In this document: positions 35,164 through 47,587 of the stretch, piece after piece | Layout of the letters: every line of letters starts with the position of its first letter | How positions within the stretch are numbered: the stretch's first letter is position 1 | Program-made: the position numbers and the translations under genes | Assembly (NCBI GenBank): GCA_050084985.1 | Contig: JBITNC010000002.1 | Location: 25,854,001-25,918,000 of the forward strand | Direction of reading: 5' to 3' | DNA length: 64,000 nucleotides | Source: Nageia nagi | Taxonomy: Eukaryota > Pinophyta | Notes under the pieces: model-generated | Told to the model about the DNA's origin: nothing | The model's database searches: none | Seen by the model: the letters and a program-made list of their open reading frames with translations, nothing else

Positions 35164-35751
35164 TGAAGGAACTAACACTAACAAGATAATTTTTAAGCAA
35201 CCAAGATCACATGAAAGCTCTCAATTCACATCTAACTATCACACAAAGCAATCTCACAAAGATAACATGAGATGTAAGTGGTTCCTCCAACTAGGAGTAC
35301 ATCCACTAACTAGATATTTACTTCAATCACAAATACAACTCTCTTACAATCCTCCTAATCTCATCTCCTACACTTCTATCCTATACCATAACTTTACTCC
35401 ATAATTAGTGTGTAATCACAAAGAGGAATCCTTCTATTTAGAGGATAAATCCCTCTTTGGATCACCCTTTTATCTAATATACAAAAGCATGACATGCACA
35501 TCCTTTTACCCAAGGGGCATGCTCACAACATGGAGTGTAGGACAAGTTACATTACCATATTCACTTAAATACTATTAAGATCTTGGGTGTGCAGATTCAC
35601 TAAGAGGTTGACCTTTTGGTGTAATGGTTCATAACATTTGGTATCAAAGCAGGCCATACATCCCAAGTTCGAATGATACCCTTAAGTATTACTGAACTTA
35701 CATATAAGATTTAATACAAACCTTTACAATAATGCATTATACATTCCAATA
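35164..35751 (-). repeat. 3' LTR of copia 2, with a ~100-bp insertion
   Basis: The LTR runs from tgaaggaactaacac to cattccaata and adjoins the polypurine tract complement ctccccttaa. It is about 94 bp longer than the 5' LTR because of extra sequence at about 35574-35673. Confidence 0.9.
35574..35673 (+). repeat. ~100-bp insertion with tRNA-like box motifs (possible SINE fragment)
   Basis: The other three copia LTRs read straight from cttaaatact to tgataccctta with only about 14 bases between; here about 100 bases intervene. The extra DNA has tggtgtaatggtt (A-box-like) and, some 40 bases on, caagttcgaat (B-box-like), and it contains ttggtatcaaagc. Spacing is right for a pol III promoter. No flanking duplication or tail is visible. 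It might instead be a copied piece of primer-site DNA. Confidence 0.4.
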
Positions 35752-36189
35752 CTCCCCTTAATGTAATATTGGGATAGAGTAGGTAGAAGAGAAGAAGAAG
35801 AGAAAGTAAGAGAGTTCTCCTCCAAACAAATGCAATGGAGATGAGAACTTTTACATATTTGTGAAGTGAAAAAGATCTAGTTCGAGACTCACTACTTTAC
35901 CAAATACAATCACTAACCATAACCGATTTCAATATATATGAAGTAGTCATCCAAATGGAAGTCATGAAGAGTCTCTAAGAGCCTACATACCTAAGGTAAG
36001 TAAACTACAATCTCAAAGGAACCTGCAAGTCATAAGCAGCTCAAATAACAAGATAAATTAGATGAAACATATTCATTTTAACAAGGATAAATGAATCACA
36101 CAAATGCCATCATGAACTAATCAATGGTGCCCTATAAGTCATCACGAAGATGCCATGCCAAAAAACTTATAGTCACCTATTGTATATAA

Positions 36190-36440
36190 AACATGTGTTG
36201 ATTATCATTATAAAATAGAGCATGCACATATGAGTTCCTCTCCTATGGATAATTGAAAGTGTCAAAAGACACATTAGAGTTCCTCACACATGGTTAACTG
36301 AACAATGCTAGATTGACCAAAATAGAGCATGCACATATGAGTTCCTCATATATGGATAAATGAATAGTGCCAAAAGACACATAAGAGTTCCTCACACATG
36401 GATAACTAAATAGTGCTAGATTGTCTAATTTGTACAACAA
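36190..36440. repeat. Two-unit version of the copia minisatellite in copia 2
   Basis: About two units carry the same gagttcctcacacatggataa and agattgaccaaaatagagcat motifs as in copia 1, at the same place between RNase H and polypurine tract. The array is much shorter here. Confidence 0.85.
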
Positions 36441-36559
36441 GTTCCTTACATAGAGCAAACCTACCATGAAGGTGTACAACAAGATCAACACTATACTTCA
36501 CAAAATTCTCCTAGGGGTGAAGTTTTCATCATAAATATGAATTCAACATAAGAATTCAA

Positions 36560-37130
36560 ATTTCACTCTACTTTGAGGGAAACTTCACCAACCCAATAGC
36601 ATCCCTAAGCTTACAAAATTAAGCTTCTGAGAGGGGCTTGGTGAAGAAATCAGTAGAGTTTAAGGTGGATGGGCAATACTCTAGGTGTATTATGCCATCA
36701 AGAACCTTCTCCCTGATAAAATGGGTATGTATTTCCACATGTTTTGTTCTCTAATGGAACACATGATTCTTAGCCAAATAAATAGTCGATTGATTATTTG
36801 AAGAAATCAAAGATGATCCACCTTGCTCATATCCAATTTCTTTTAGAAGATGCCTTTGCCAAATGGCTTCTTGGGTTGCAATAAACATGGCATGATATTC
36901 AACTTCTATGGTGGAAAGAGAAATAGTAGGTTGATTCTTGGAAGCCCAAGAGATATCACCTAAACCAAAGCTAAACACATATGTAGAGGTTGACTTCCTA
37001 TCATCTCTATCTACCCCATAGTTAGAATTTAAGAATCCAAAGAGAATAAACAAGGGAAACTTGGAATACTTGAGAGCAAGATCCTTAATCCCTGCAACAT
37101 AACTCAAGATTTGCTTAACAGCATCGAGGT
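36560..37130 (-). pseudogene. Copia 2 RNase H domain, partly open
   Basis: The piece 37107-36751 reads RDDRKSTSTYVFSFG, ISWASKNQPTISLSTIEVEY, ATQEAIWQRHLLKEIG and NNQSTIYLAKN. It is a canonical copia RNase H with the EVEY glutamate; GDISW and SKNQP are conserved. Confidence 0.88.
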
Positions 37131-37149
37131 GCTCAACATATGGTTTTCA

Positions 37150-37611
37150 CATGAATCATGCCATTAGATTCATTACAAAGGCAATATTTGGCTTGGTTAT
37201 AGTTAAATATAAAAGAATACCAATTAATTACTTGTAATCTATAGGATCAGCTAACTAAGAATTAAAACTTAGAGAAATATTAATTCTAAAAGAGAGTGGG
37301 ATCACAACATATCTGCACTTCTCCATTCCAAACTTCTACAAGATGTATGATATATACTTAGATTGATTTAGGTAAGTACAATCCTTGTATTGATACACTT
37401 GAATTCTAAGATAGTATTTTAAAAGACCAAGATCAATCATTTCAAATGTTACCTTAAGTTTGGATATGCACTCTTGGATACTAACCCTTTTTTTAAATAA
37501 ATTAGCAATATTATAAGTAATAAGAAAATTGCAAAAAAGAAGGTTAGTAACCAATTGCATCATTTTAAGAAAAAAATGAACTAACAAATTTAAAAAAAAT
37601 GTTAGTATCAC
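37150..37611 (-). pseudogene. Copia 2 remnant of RT C-terminus joined to the leader
   Basis: The piece contains LKVTFEMIDLGLLKYYLRIQ and YLNQSKYISYIL, the segment between the YVDD box and RNase H in copia. Upstream of about 37480 the sequence changes to leader-like AT-rich DNA that matches the region beside the primer site of copia 1 (atgttagtatcacaca). This is the internal deletion junction. Confidence 0.8.
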
Positions 37612-37720
37612 ACAAAAATAGAAAAAGAGATTTATACCTTTTCTTGTGTATACCTCAAATAAGAAAAGTAAAACTCAAGAGAGCTTACACACCAAGGATG
37701 TGAAGAGGAGCCTATAAGGT

Positions 37721-37732
37721 GCTCTGATACCA
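37721..37732 (-). other. Primer-binding site of copia 2
   Basis: The complement TGGTATCAGAGC is a perfect initiator-Met tRNA primer site, three bases from the LTR end. Confidence 0.9.
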
Positions 37733-37735
37733 ATT

Positions 37736-38229
37736 TGAAGGAACTAACACTAACAAGATAATTCCTAAGAAACCAAGATCACATAAAAGCTCTGAATTCA
37801 CATCTAACTATCACATAAAGCAATCTCACAAAGATAACACAAGATGTAAGTGGTTCCTCCAACTAGGAGTACATTCACTAACTAGATCTTAACTTCAATC
37901 ACAAATACAACTCTCTTAAAATTCTCCTAATCTCATCTCCTACACTTCTATCCTATACCATAACTTTACTCTACAATTGGCATGTAATCACAAAAAGGGA
38001 GCCTTCTATTTATAGGCCAAAATCCCTCTTTGGATCACCCTTCTATCTAATGTACAAAAGAATGACATGCACATCCTTTTACCCAAGGGGCATGCTCATG
38101 ATATGGAGTGTAGGACAAGTTACATTATCATATTCACTTAAATAATTTAGATATCAAATGATACCCTAAAGTATTAGTGAACTTACATAGAATATTTAAT
38201 ACAACAATAATGCAAAATACATTCCAACA
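37736..38229 (-). repeat. 5' LTR of copia 2
   Basis: It runs from tgaaggaactaacac to cattccaaca (TGTTGGAATG on minus) and lacks the ~100-bp insertion of its partner. A TATA-like tatttatagg lies near 38009. Confidence 0.9.
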
Positions 38230-39455
38230 GCATGGAAATTGTGGCTTTACCAAAAGGGATTTTTTGATACAGCTAAATGAGGAACATGAAATGAAGAATA
38301 TCTTAGCTAATGGAATGTGTATATTTGGATGATGAGGTATGTTTTCAAAAAATGAAGCAAGGACTTTGACCCACAGGTGTAGACTATTAACACTAGTCCA
38401 ATATGGGTACATCTTCCATGACTTTATATCCACTTTTGGTACTAAGATGTCATTATAGGTATTTCTAGGTATATAGGTATGCCTATTATGATGGATAATG
38501 CAACTCAAGATAAATATAAAATGATGTTTACCAAGGTTTATCTAGAAGTAGATTTATTTGCATCTTTACCAAATTCAATTGAGTTGGTTTTGAAATTAGG
38601 AGACTGGACCCATATGTTTGAATATGAGAATAAATTGATATTGAGAGCATGATAAAAGCATTTTGTTCTAGTAAAATCCAACTTTATAAGTTTAAGGAAT
38701 TCACCCCCCAAAGAAAAATAGATCCTGATCATGAGAACCTTTGAAGATTATAGGAATCAAAAGTTCTAGAAACACTATATAAGGAACTTTAAACATATTC
38801 AAACTTAGCAAATTTTGAATTCCAAGGGATCAAATTATCTAAAAGGGAAGGACTTAATGATAGAGGATAAAGGAATGACATAGCAAAATTAGGAATTTGG
38901 GGAATCTAGTACTTCAAAAGAAACTCAGCTAGAGAATTTCAATTCTCAAGGTCAAGAGAATGTGGTAATACCTTTGGGCATTTCTAGAATCCATTTAACA
39001 CCCTAGTCCTCTTGGTAGAATATGAAGAGGATTGGATTCTTTTTAATAAGTTTTAGTATATGTCCTCGCTTTAAGTCAATCTTTTATATATATGACCTTC
39101 AAATGTCAATGAGGAAGGAACTATTAAGGATTGGCAGGAGGCAAATTTGTCTCATTTTGATAGATTCTCTCCTCTAGTTAATGAGGAAAATAAGGATGTT
39201 TGAAAGGAAATAGCAGATGAAAAGGAAAATTTAGATAGTCCTTTTAAGGAACTCCTTCCTTTTGATAAAGAAGATGAAGGTAGATCTCCAATTTCATATC
39301 AAAGTGTGAATAGAAGCCCTGATGATTGGCTACAAACTAGTTCGCAAATATAGTTTAGAATGAAAGTTATGGTTGATGTGGGAATAAAGAATAAGTTGAT
39401 TAGAATCCCAATTAGAGAGCTTAAGAGGAGAGAGGAAGAGTTTGAGGTTACAAAT
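38230..39455 (+). pseudogene. LINE copy B ORF1, central part
   Basis: The segment resumes exactly where copia 2 interrupted the LINE at 35163 and follows copy A (5777-6960) throughout. It includes the DUF4283 block near 38400-38570, with many stops and frameshifts. The ORF1 start lies at about 34990-35163. The segment ends at the CACTA 1 insertion; a short continuation follows at 40531-40610. Confidence 0.65.
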
Positions 39456-40527
39456 CACTACTACATTTTAGCAATTTTGCATCATACCATGCATCAATCC
39501 ATAGTATTATTTTAAAAAAATATTTGCATAAATCATGATGCATCAATTGATGCTAAGGGTACTGTCAAACAAAGCATCATTTCTAACATCAAGTATAGCA
39601 TCATATATTGAATTATTAGCATCAAATCATTGATGTTATACATGACATATAAACCATCATGTATAGCATCAAAATTATAGGAATGAGGGTTTGCATCTTA
39701 TCAAACAATTCATTTGTCTTCTCTATGCCTCCATATTTTGCATATATATCTAATAGGGTACTCACAAACATAAGATTCAATAAAAATTTTATTTTAAAGA
39801 CTCTTTGATGTATGTATAAACCCTTTGGTAAATCTCTTAGTTTGGTGCATGCTTTGAGGATGCTAGAAAAGGTGAATTTGTTTAGTTGGACTACTACTAG
39901 TGTTTATTACATTTGGTGAAGCAATTTCAATGCTTATTAAGGAAAGTTCTATCTTTAGTAACCTAAATTATCATATTCCATGAGCATATAGTCAAAACAT
40001 TCATGGGCATCCACCAAACTTTGAGGGCCTCCTCTACCAAACTTCGTGGGTAGTTGAAGCATGTAATGCATATTTTTCTTATCATAAAATGCATATACAC
40101 ACTACTATCTACATTCTCCAATTTGTCTTTAGCTCTTGCATACTTATATCACAATAAATGCAAACCTATGTCCCTAAAAAATCCCTTTTAAATGGTAATC
40201 TCCTTCATTTACTCATCAATGGCATCATACCCACCATTAAAACTCCACTATTAATCAAGGGAATGCATCGATAGTCGATAGCAAATCATACCATGATCTA
40301 TGTGCATGATCTGTGCTTTTTTTTCTATTCCATGTATCACTTGCACTCTAATGTGTCAAACAACATGTCAAGTAATGTGTCAAACAATGTGTCAACCAAT
40401 ATATCAAAAAAATATTTTTATCTAGATTGATGTAGAAATGCGAAATAGTGATGTATCTTGCATCATAATGTCAACATACAATTTTATGATGCATGGTATG
40501 ATGAAAAATCACTAAAATGTAGTAGTG
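39456..40527 (-). mobile_element. Non-autonomous CACTA transposon carrying a PPR fragment (CACTA 1)
   Basis: The element starts CACTACTACATTTTAG and ends with the complement CTAAAATGTAGTAGTG. Imperfect terminal inverted repeats extend about 40 bp, including catcataccatgcatca. A 3-bp duplication AAT flanks it (39453-39455 and 40528-40530), as expected for CACTA (En/Spm) elements, and removing it restores LINE ORF1. There is no transposase. The interior holds AT-rich DNA with ttgatgc/gcatca motifs and a PPR gene fragment. Confidence 0.88.
39685..40130 (-). pseudogene. PPR-protein gene fragment captured in CACTA 1
   Basis: On minus, frames read RSLVEEALKVWWMPM, CSWNMIIQVTKD, then FTFSSILKACTKLRDLPKG, LYIHQRVFKIKFL, VSTLLDIYAKYGGIEKTNEL and FDKM. 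This is the PLS-class pentatricopeptide pattern (FTFxxILKAC, G-x-x-IHxxxxKxGF, VxxxLxDMYAKCGxxxxAxxxFDxM), the type of land-plant proteins that act on organelle RNA. Two stops in tandem (TAATAA) follow the HQM motif, and a frame change lies upstream, so it cannot encode a PPR protein. The same two stops occur in CACTA 2. Confidence 0.82.
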
Positions 40528-40655
40528 AATGGATCTCAAAATACCCTTGAGTCATTAAGAAAAGGTAAAGTAATAAGGAGAGGGATGAGGAAAAATCCTT
40601 CCTTTAATTCTATGCCTTCAAAGAAATTATGCTCACTTTCTTATAATTTAAGAAG

Positions 40656-43600
40656 ATGAAGATGTGATGTTGAAATTGTTAAGGTCTAAATGATTGTAAT
40701 AGACATAGAGCTCTAATAGATTTTAAGATGTTGAATAAGCCAATAACTATCTTGAAATAGGAAACTAAGGTACAATAACAAAATAAAAAGATGCTTTGTA
40801 GATCTATTTGGAAAGGTGTTCAAATGGTAGTTTCCTCAAATAGAGCCAAGTATGAGGGACTTATTTACTTGTGGGATCCAGATAAAGTGGAAGGTAATAT
40901 TATTTATATTTTTGAAAATATTATTAATATAATATTCTTTTACAAAGAATTGAATAAGAGAGGAGTTTTCTCTAATATCTACGGTCCAAGCTCAATGGTA
41001 AGTAAGGAAGCCTTGACTTAGACCTGTAAACAATTTAAGAATGAAATTTGGATGGTAGTGGGATATTTTAATATAACCCTCTTCCCCTTAGATAAGTTAG
41101 GAGGTAATCTAAATCTATTTGGGGGAAGATAAGCCTTTACAAAATTTGTCCATCTAAATGAATTAATGGGTATTGAATTAAGAGTTGATTCGTATACTTG
41201 AAGAACAGAAGATTAGATATGGATCTAACTCAAAGTAGAATTGATAGGGTTTTGATCTCTAATGAGGGTTTTGCCTTATTTGGTAATTCTTTTCTTATGA
41301 ATTTGACTAATATTATTTCATACCATATCCCTTTACTCTTGAATGTGGAAAATGCTAACAATGTCTATAGAACTCTATTTAGGTTTGCATCAATGTGGCT
41401 TCAACATGAGAATTTTGAATTATTAGTGCAAGTCTAGTAGTAGGAAAACATCTCTAGCTTAAAGATGATCCAAGTGGCATATAAACTAGTATGGGTGAAA
41501 GCAAATTTTAAGAAATGGAATAAAAAAAATTTTGGTAATATATTTACCATGAAAAAGGTCTTGAAGGCTCAACTAGATCTATTAGAAGCTAATAGAAATA
41601 TAGGGGTGTTTGATGAGCAATTAAGGTATTTAGAAAAGATCTAATTATTTTATTATCATAATCTTTTATCCCATAAGGAATCCTTCTAGAGGCATAAATC
41701 TAGGTCTTTATAGCTTAGTCCGAGGGAATAGAAATACAAAGTTCTTTCATTTGACTGCTATGAAGCATAGGATTCATAATAAAATCAAAGAAAACTCTCG
41801 AGAAGATGGTTTCATGGTGGAGGAAATCCTTCAAATAAGAGAATAGGAAATTTCCTTCTTTCATAACTTAATTAGTGTGGAAAAGTTTGGAGGTGAATAG
41901 GCTACTAATGCATTATTAGATCATCTCCTCTCTCTAATTATAGAGGTTATGAATTCCTTACTCGATCCTTCCTTGAAAAAGAGATTGAAGAAGTGTTATT
42001 TTCTTTGGGTGAAAGAAATCACCAAGACTTGATAGCTTTCCTACAATTTTCTTTCAAAGGTTTTGGCATATTATTGGCAAAGATATTGTAGAAGTAGTTT
42101 TAAAGATTCAGTAAAAGGCTTATCTTCTAGAAGGAGTCAATGCAACCTTTTTATCCCTAGTACCCAAAATTCTTGGGGTAAAAAATAAGTTTTTTTAAAC
42201 TCTTTGTTTAATCAACTTAAGTTGATTCTACCTTCCATTATTGACCAAACCAAGGAGGGTTTATGGTAGGTAGGCAAATCCTTAATGGGATCATTTTGGT
42301 CCATGAGTTCCTTCCCTCATTGGAAGCTATCAATAGGGAAGGATTTATTCTTAAGTTGGATATGAACAAGGCTTATAATTGTGCACCTCCTACTATTTTT
42401 TATTAAAGGTTATTAAAACATTTGGATTTTATGATATGTTGTAAACTCTAGTAAACTTATGCATCTTTCTAGCAAAGTTCTTTATCTTAATAAATAGATC
42501 CCTGGTTGGTTACTTCAAGAATTAAAGGGGACTTAGGCAAGGTGATATCTTATCACTGTACCTCTTTATTATCTTTGTTTAAGACTTAGTAAGAATGATA
42601 GGAGCAATTATTTAGTTAGGTAAATTTACTAGAATAAGACCTACTATGTGATTGCATCCAATTTCATACCAATAGTTTGTTGATGATATAATGATCATCT
42701 CTAAGGCAATCCTTGACCAAGCTATGGTATGTATGAGAAAGCATTAAAATTCCAAAAGGTAAATTATGATAAAAGTAAGCTTTACCTTTTGAATACCCTG
42801 ACTACAATTCAAGGGAGGATTGCTAGAATTATAGGTTGTGATATAACGAAACTTCCCTTGACCTATTTAGGTATGCCACTTTTCTTTGGAAGGATGAAAG
42901 TCAAACTTTAAAACTAGATAATAGAGTGAATTAAAAGGAAATTGGTAGCTTAGAAATGGGTTAATATATCCTTAGTAGGAAAATCTAAACTAGTTAAATC
43001 TAGCCTCTAGAGCATACCCACTTATTTCTTATCCCAATTCAAAATGCCTCAAAGTGTCTCTCATAAGATTAAATGAATTCAAAAAACTTTTCTATGATCC
43101 AAAGAAGAGCCAAAGAGAAAATTTTCATTTGTGGTGTGGGAGAAGGTATGATCCAAGGAGTGTTGAGGGATGGGCTTTAGGTGAATTACTTTGATAAATA
43201 AAGCCTTAATAGCCAAGTTGTAAGGATGGATATAGTTATAGAATTCAAACCTCCCCTGGGTTAAAGTATTAAAGTTCAAATAATTAGAAGGGTTTAAATA
43301 TTTTCTAAATAAGGAATTCCCTATTTAAGGGTCCTCATTTTGGAATGTTCTTCAAGGTGTGAAGGAATTAATTAGAAAAGGTATTAAATGGAAGGTGCAT
43401 AATGGATAAAAAATGATTCTTGTAATGATGCTTGGATCTTACAGATACCCTAATTAAGGATGCTTCCCTTTCCCCTTTAGCTCTACTTGTTAGTATACAC
43501 TTTAGCTCACTAGTGGTAAACATTTTAATACCCTCTTAAGGAATGTTGGTTTGGAAGGATCTCAATATCCTAGGGTTGAATGAGCATTCATGAAAATATT

Positions 43601-44731
43601 GGAGGGATTTGTTTTTAATATTAAAGCTTCCTTTTTTAGGAAAGCAGTCAAAGAATATAAAAGGCTATGGAGAAAGATAAACATGGTTTATTTTTGGTTA
43701 ATTTTTTCTGCTCCTATCTCCATCCAAAGAATAGTCCATGGCTCTTGATCTCTCAGATTTGGTTTAATTTTTTTATTCATAAGATTATTTTTTTTCTTTT
43801 GGTTGGTGATTTAGAACAAGATCGAAAACTATTGTAAACATTTAGAAGAGGGGACTCCCCATTCCTAACCATTGTTATCACTATGAATAGGGTTAGGAGA
43901 ATAATGACCATTTATTTCTTATTTCTCCTTTCTAAGGGATTTTTCCAAAATATGCTCTATTGTCTGCATACTCAATGGATCCTTCCTATATTTGTGTCCA
44001 AGTTGTGCCTTTAATGTATCCCCCTCTTTTAACAATAATGCTAAAAAAATTATGGAAACTTAGTCTCCATCACTTTTATTAGCACATCTAGAAAGAAATA
44101 AATAACATATCATTTAAGGAAAGAAGGATGTCTATGGAAATGATCAGTGTTCGATTAAAATTTTGGTGATCTTAGAAAACTTGACAGATTTCCCAAAGAA
44201 GGATTTCTTAGAGAGAGGAGAGGAAGAGATTATTACGATAACTTTAGCTTATCCAGGATTACTTGTAATATGGAGATTCCCAACCCCAAAGCTAATGTTG
44301 TATAAAGCCCCCTACCCCTAGGTTGGTGCAAATTTAACTTCAAAGGGGACTCAAAAGGGAACCCAAGGATCTTGAGTGTGGGTGGCATATTTAGGAATTC
44401 ATTTGGAGAGGTGCTCTTATCCTTTGTAGAGCCCTTGGGAATGCAATATAGCCATTATGCTAAATCTTGAGACTTGTTTATAGGATTAACCCTAATGAAG
44501 AAGTTGAACTTGAACAAGGTGATCATTGAAGGGGAATTAATAGATATTGTAAATATTTTACGAGGGTCCCAAATTTCCAGTTGGTTAGTGGAAGAGATGA
44601 TTGCAAAATCTAATAATATTATAGGTCTATTGAAATCATTCCAATGCCAACATATCTATAGAGAAGGTAACTATGTAATAGATTCCTTAGCTAATAAGGC
44701 AATAACATTGGTTGATCTACAAGTGTGGTAA
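40656..44731 (+). pseudogene. LINE copy B ORF2: endonuclease, reverse transcriptase, RNase H, broken
   Basis: The frame starts at ATG 40656, but TGA and TAA replace residues within the first ten codons. Endonuclease blocks appear at 41198-41437 (RIDRVLISNEGFALFGN, then ISYHIPLLL, where SDH is usual). The RT region spans about 41950-42910: RGLRQGDILSLYLFII near 42530, QFVDDIMIISK near 42680 (the F-V-D-D box) and LPLTYLGMPLFFGRMK near 42850-42900. A C-terminal RNase H lies at 44474-44731 (LNKVIIEGELIDIVNIL, QHIYREGNYVIDSLANKA), a known feature of many plant L1 elements. Stops occur every few dozen codons. Confidence 0.82.
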
Positions 44732-45176
44732 GGTTCCTTTTCACCTGACTATTGGGGGTGACGGTGGGTGACTCAATTTTTAATGATGATCCCTATGTGT
44801 TGGCTTGAACTGATATGGATTTGAGGTGTTATGAATGGTGACTCACATGGAAATTATCTAACTCAACTAATAGAAATGGATAGCCATAATGGTCATGCAT
44901 GGAGAGGAATGACTGGATGGTCTAGGTATTTGAGCATTTATTTCAAGGAGGTAGTGATGGTACTCATAGAATATGATATGGATGATATGGAGCATGTTGG
45001 AAGAACTTTGGGATTTTTGAAATTAATTTTGATATGTCATTGTATTAGATGGCATATTTTAGTGAGAAGGTGTATATGTGAGCCAACTTTGAATTGTTAT
45101 TATAAAGATGAGAGATAGGAATTAAGAAGAACTTATAGGAAGGCTCTAGATCTAGTAGTGGTGTTTGGAATTTTCT

Positions 45177-46281
45177 TGAAATATCCCCAAAACTCACAAA
45201 ATGCAATTTTTGTTAAAGTGTAATATTCCAAAGTTGAAATATCACTACTTAGGAATTTATATATATTTTTATATTTTCCTATCTAGCTCAATTCAAATTG
45301 GATCTGCAAATTGAACAAGAAATAGAGCCAGAAATGAATTTTATTCTTCAAGAGCTAGGATGTCCCAAATGGACAAGTACAATACTCAAGGAAAAATACC
45401 CAAATGCTTAAGAAGGGGGATGTTTTCCCTCACAAAGTAGATTTGGATGATCTGGCCCTGTAAGTTTTTCAATCTCTTCTCCCCAATGCTAGATGAGCCT
45501 CCTCACACTGATTTAGGTAGTCTGGATCTAGGACATGCCTCCTCACATTGATTTGGTAGGTTAGATCTGGATCTAGAATATGGCCACACTGGTTGGATCT
45601 GGATCTACCCCACTAGCTAAATCTGGATCAAGGATGGTATAGTTCCACCACACTGGCTCAAACTATTCCAGTAACTCCACCTCATTGGATTGAGCTACTC
45701 CAACAACTCCACCTCATTGGCTCGAGCTACTATCCTAGCTTAGGTAAGAACTTTTCCACACTAGCTCAAGCTCTACCACTAAGCTAGCTAGAAAGTTGCA
45801 ACTCCACTAGCTGCTAACCCCTAGAAAAAGATAAACTTTGATGATCTTCCAACCTCCCCCAAATGATGCATCCCATCTCCTTTTATAACAAAATCTCTCA
45901 TACCTTGGAATCACCCAAAGTGCAATGTCCCTCTTCTGGTGTCTTGGGATGACAAATTAAATCATCTAGGGACCCAGGAAGCCCAATGTCCCACAATGGT
46001 TTCCTAGAGATGCCAAATTATAAGATCAATGGCTCATAAATACAATGTGCCATTATGAGAGACTAATATTGCATTAATTACAAATAATTGAGCCAGATTA
46101 ATTAAATAAAATCCAAGGGTGAGTGCCTCAAGGGTTTCTTTAGCCTTGGTTATAGAAATAAATGCAAAATATTAATAAAATACTCCTAAATTAATTTATT
46201 TTTGGTTTCTTCTCCTTTACCATGAACATCACACTCCAAGAGGAGAGAAAGTGGACGTTTTACAAATTTGGGGATATTACA
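45177..46281 (-). repeat. 3' LTR of the chromovirus
   Basis: It runs from tgaaatatccccaaaact to ggggatattaca. Compared with the other LTR it has an extra ~25 bp near its right end (agaaagtggacgttttacaa). It contains degenerate short repeats of the type cacactggctcgagctactcc near 45640-45780. Confidence 0.9.
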
Positions 46282-47587
46282 AGTCTCCCCTTCCTGAATT
46301 TCTTGTCCCTAAGCAACTCCAAGTTGGATGTTCCAGAATTCCTTTTCCTTCCCACGTGGCATCTTCTAGTGGTAGACCCTTCCATTTGATCAAATATTCT
46401 GTAATGTTGTGGTTTCTTAGCTTTTTCTCTCTTATTTCAAGCACTTTTTTAGGCATCAAAAGTAATTTTCCATCTTCATCTAAGGGTGGGAGTTCCAAGG
46501 AAGGTGTGATGTGATGCCCTAGTGCCCTTTTAAGGCAAGAGACATGGAAGGTGTTGTGAATTTTGCTGTTAGGAGGAAGATCTAGTTTGTAGGCCACCTA
46601 TCCTACTTTCTTAATGATCTTGTATGGACCGTAAAACTTGGGTTGAATTTTTTTCGCACCACTCTTCTTCAAGGTTGTTTGTCAGTATGGTTGTAACCTC
46701 AAATACACCATATCATCCACTTCAAAGGAGCGCTCCTCTCTTTTTTGATACGCATACTTTTTTTGTTGTTGTTGAGCCACCTATATGTTTTCTTTGAGGG
46801 ATTTCAAGATATCTTTTTGTTCTTGCAAAAATTCATTAGCTTTGGGGACCTTGTAATCATCAAAGAATAAATCAGTAAAATGAATAGCTTCATACCCATA
46901 AAGAGCATGAAAGGGAGTCATCTTGATGGATAAGTGGTAGGTGGTGTTGTAGCAATATTCTCCCAAGTGTAACCATTTCAACCATGAGTTTTGCTATCCT
47001 GTCACATAATTTCTAAGGTAGCCTTCTAACCATTTATTTACTACCTCTGTTTGCCCATCTATTTGGGGATGGTAACTAGTGCTAAGGGTCAAATTCATCC
47101 TAGTTAATCTAAAAATTTCTTGCCAAAACATGCTCATAAATCTGCTATCCCTATCACTGACTATATTTTTGGGCATCCCATGATTTTTGAATATTTCTCT
47201 AAAAAAAAGTTCAGCTACTTGAATTGTAGTAATAGTGGTGGAAATAGCAAAAAAGTGAGCGTATTTGGTAAATCTATCCACTATTACCAGAATATAATCT
47301 TTACCTTGAACCTTGGGTAGAACAGTGATAAAATCCATCGAGATACTTTCCCATTTTTATTCTGTAATGGGTAGAGGTTGTAAAAGTCCATCAGGTAATG
47401 ATTTTTCTTCCTTGTTTTGCTGACACATGGTGCATTCCCTCACGTGCTGCAATATGTCCTCCTTGAGGCCCTTCCAAGCAAACCTTTCTCTCAAGAGTCT
47501 GTAGGTCTTGTAGTATCCTAGATGCCCTACCAATGGGACATCATGAGTGGCTAAAAGAAGGTTTTTCTTGAATTTAGATTCAAGCAC
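46277..47587 (-). pseudogene. Chromovirus integrase and chromodomain, broken by a few stops
   Basis: On minus: GHLGYYKTYRLLRERFAWKG and CTMCQQNKEEK (HHCC zinc finger) at 47530-47400; MDFITVLPKVQGKDYILVIV, DRFTKYAHF, SDRDSRFMSMFWQEIF and YHPQIDGQTEVVNKWLE at 47338-47020, which keep the D-D-E core residues. Next come TPFHALYGYEA and FYGPYKIIKKVG (GPY/F). The end (46420-46340) reads EYLIKWKGLPLEDATWE, a chromodomain that in this group directs insertion to heterochromatin. Four TAG stops at 46994-46996, 46781-46783, 46598-46600 and (in RNase H) 47867-47869 stand where glutamine is usual. Confidence 0.93.
46282..46296 (-). other. Polypurine tract of the chromovirus
   Basis: The complement of agtctccccttcctg is CAGGAAGGGGAGACT, directly beside the 3' LTR. 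Confidence 0.8.

Larger units (their letters stand above)
35164..38229 (-). mobile_element. Internally deleted copia element (copia 2)
   Basis: LTRs (35164-35751 and 37736-38229) flank only about 2 kb. The perfect duplication GCATG lies at 35159-35163 and 38230-38234, and removing the element restores the LINE sequence seen in copy A (aatccatg-agaagcatggaaattgtgg). The element belongs to the same family as copia 1 by LTR, polypurine tract, minisatellite and RNase H. Gag, protease, integrase and most of RT are missing, so it could move only with helper proteins. Confidence 0.93.
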
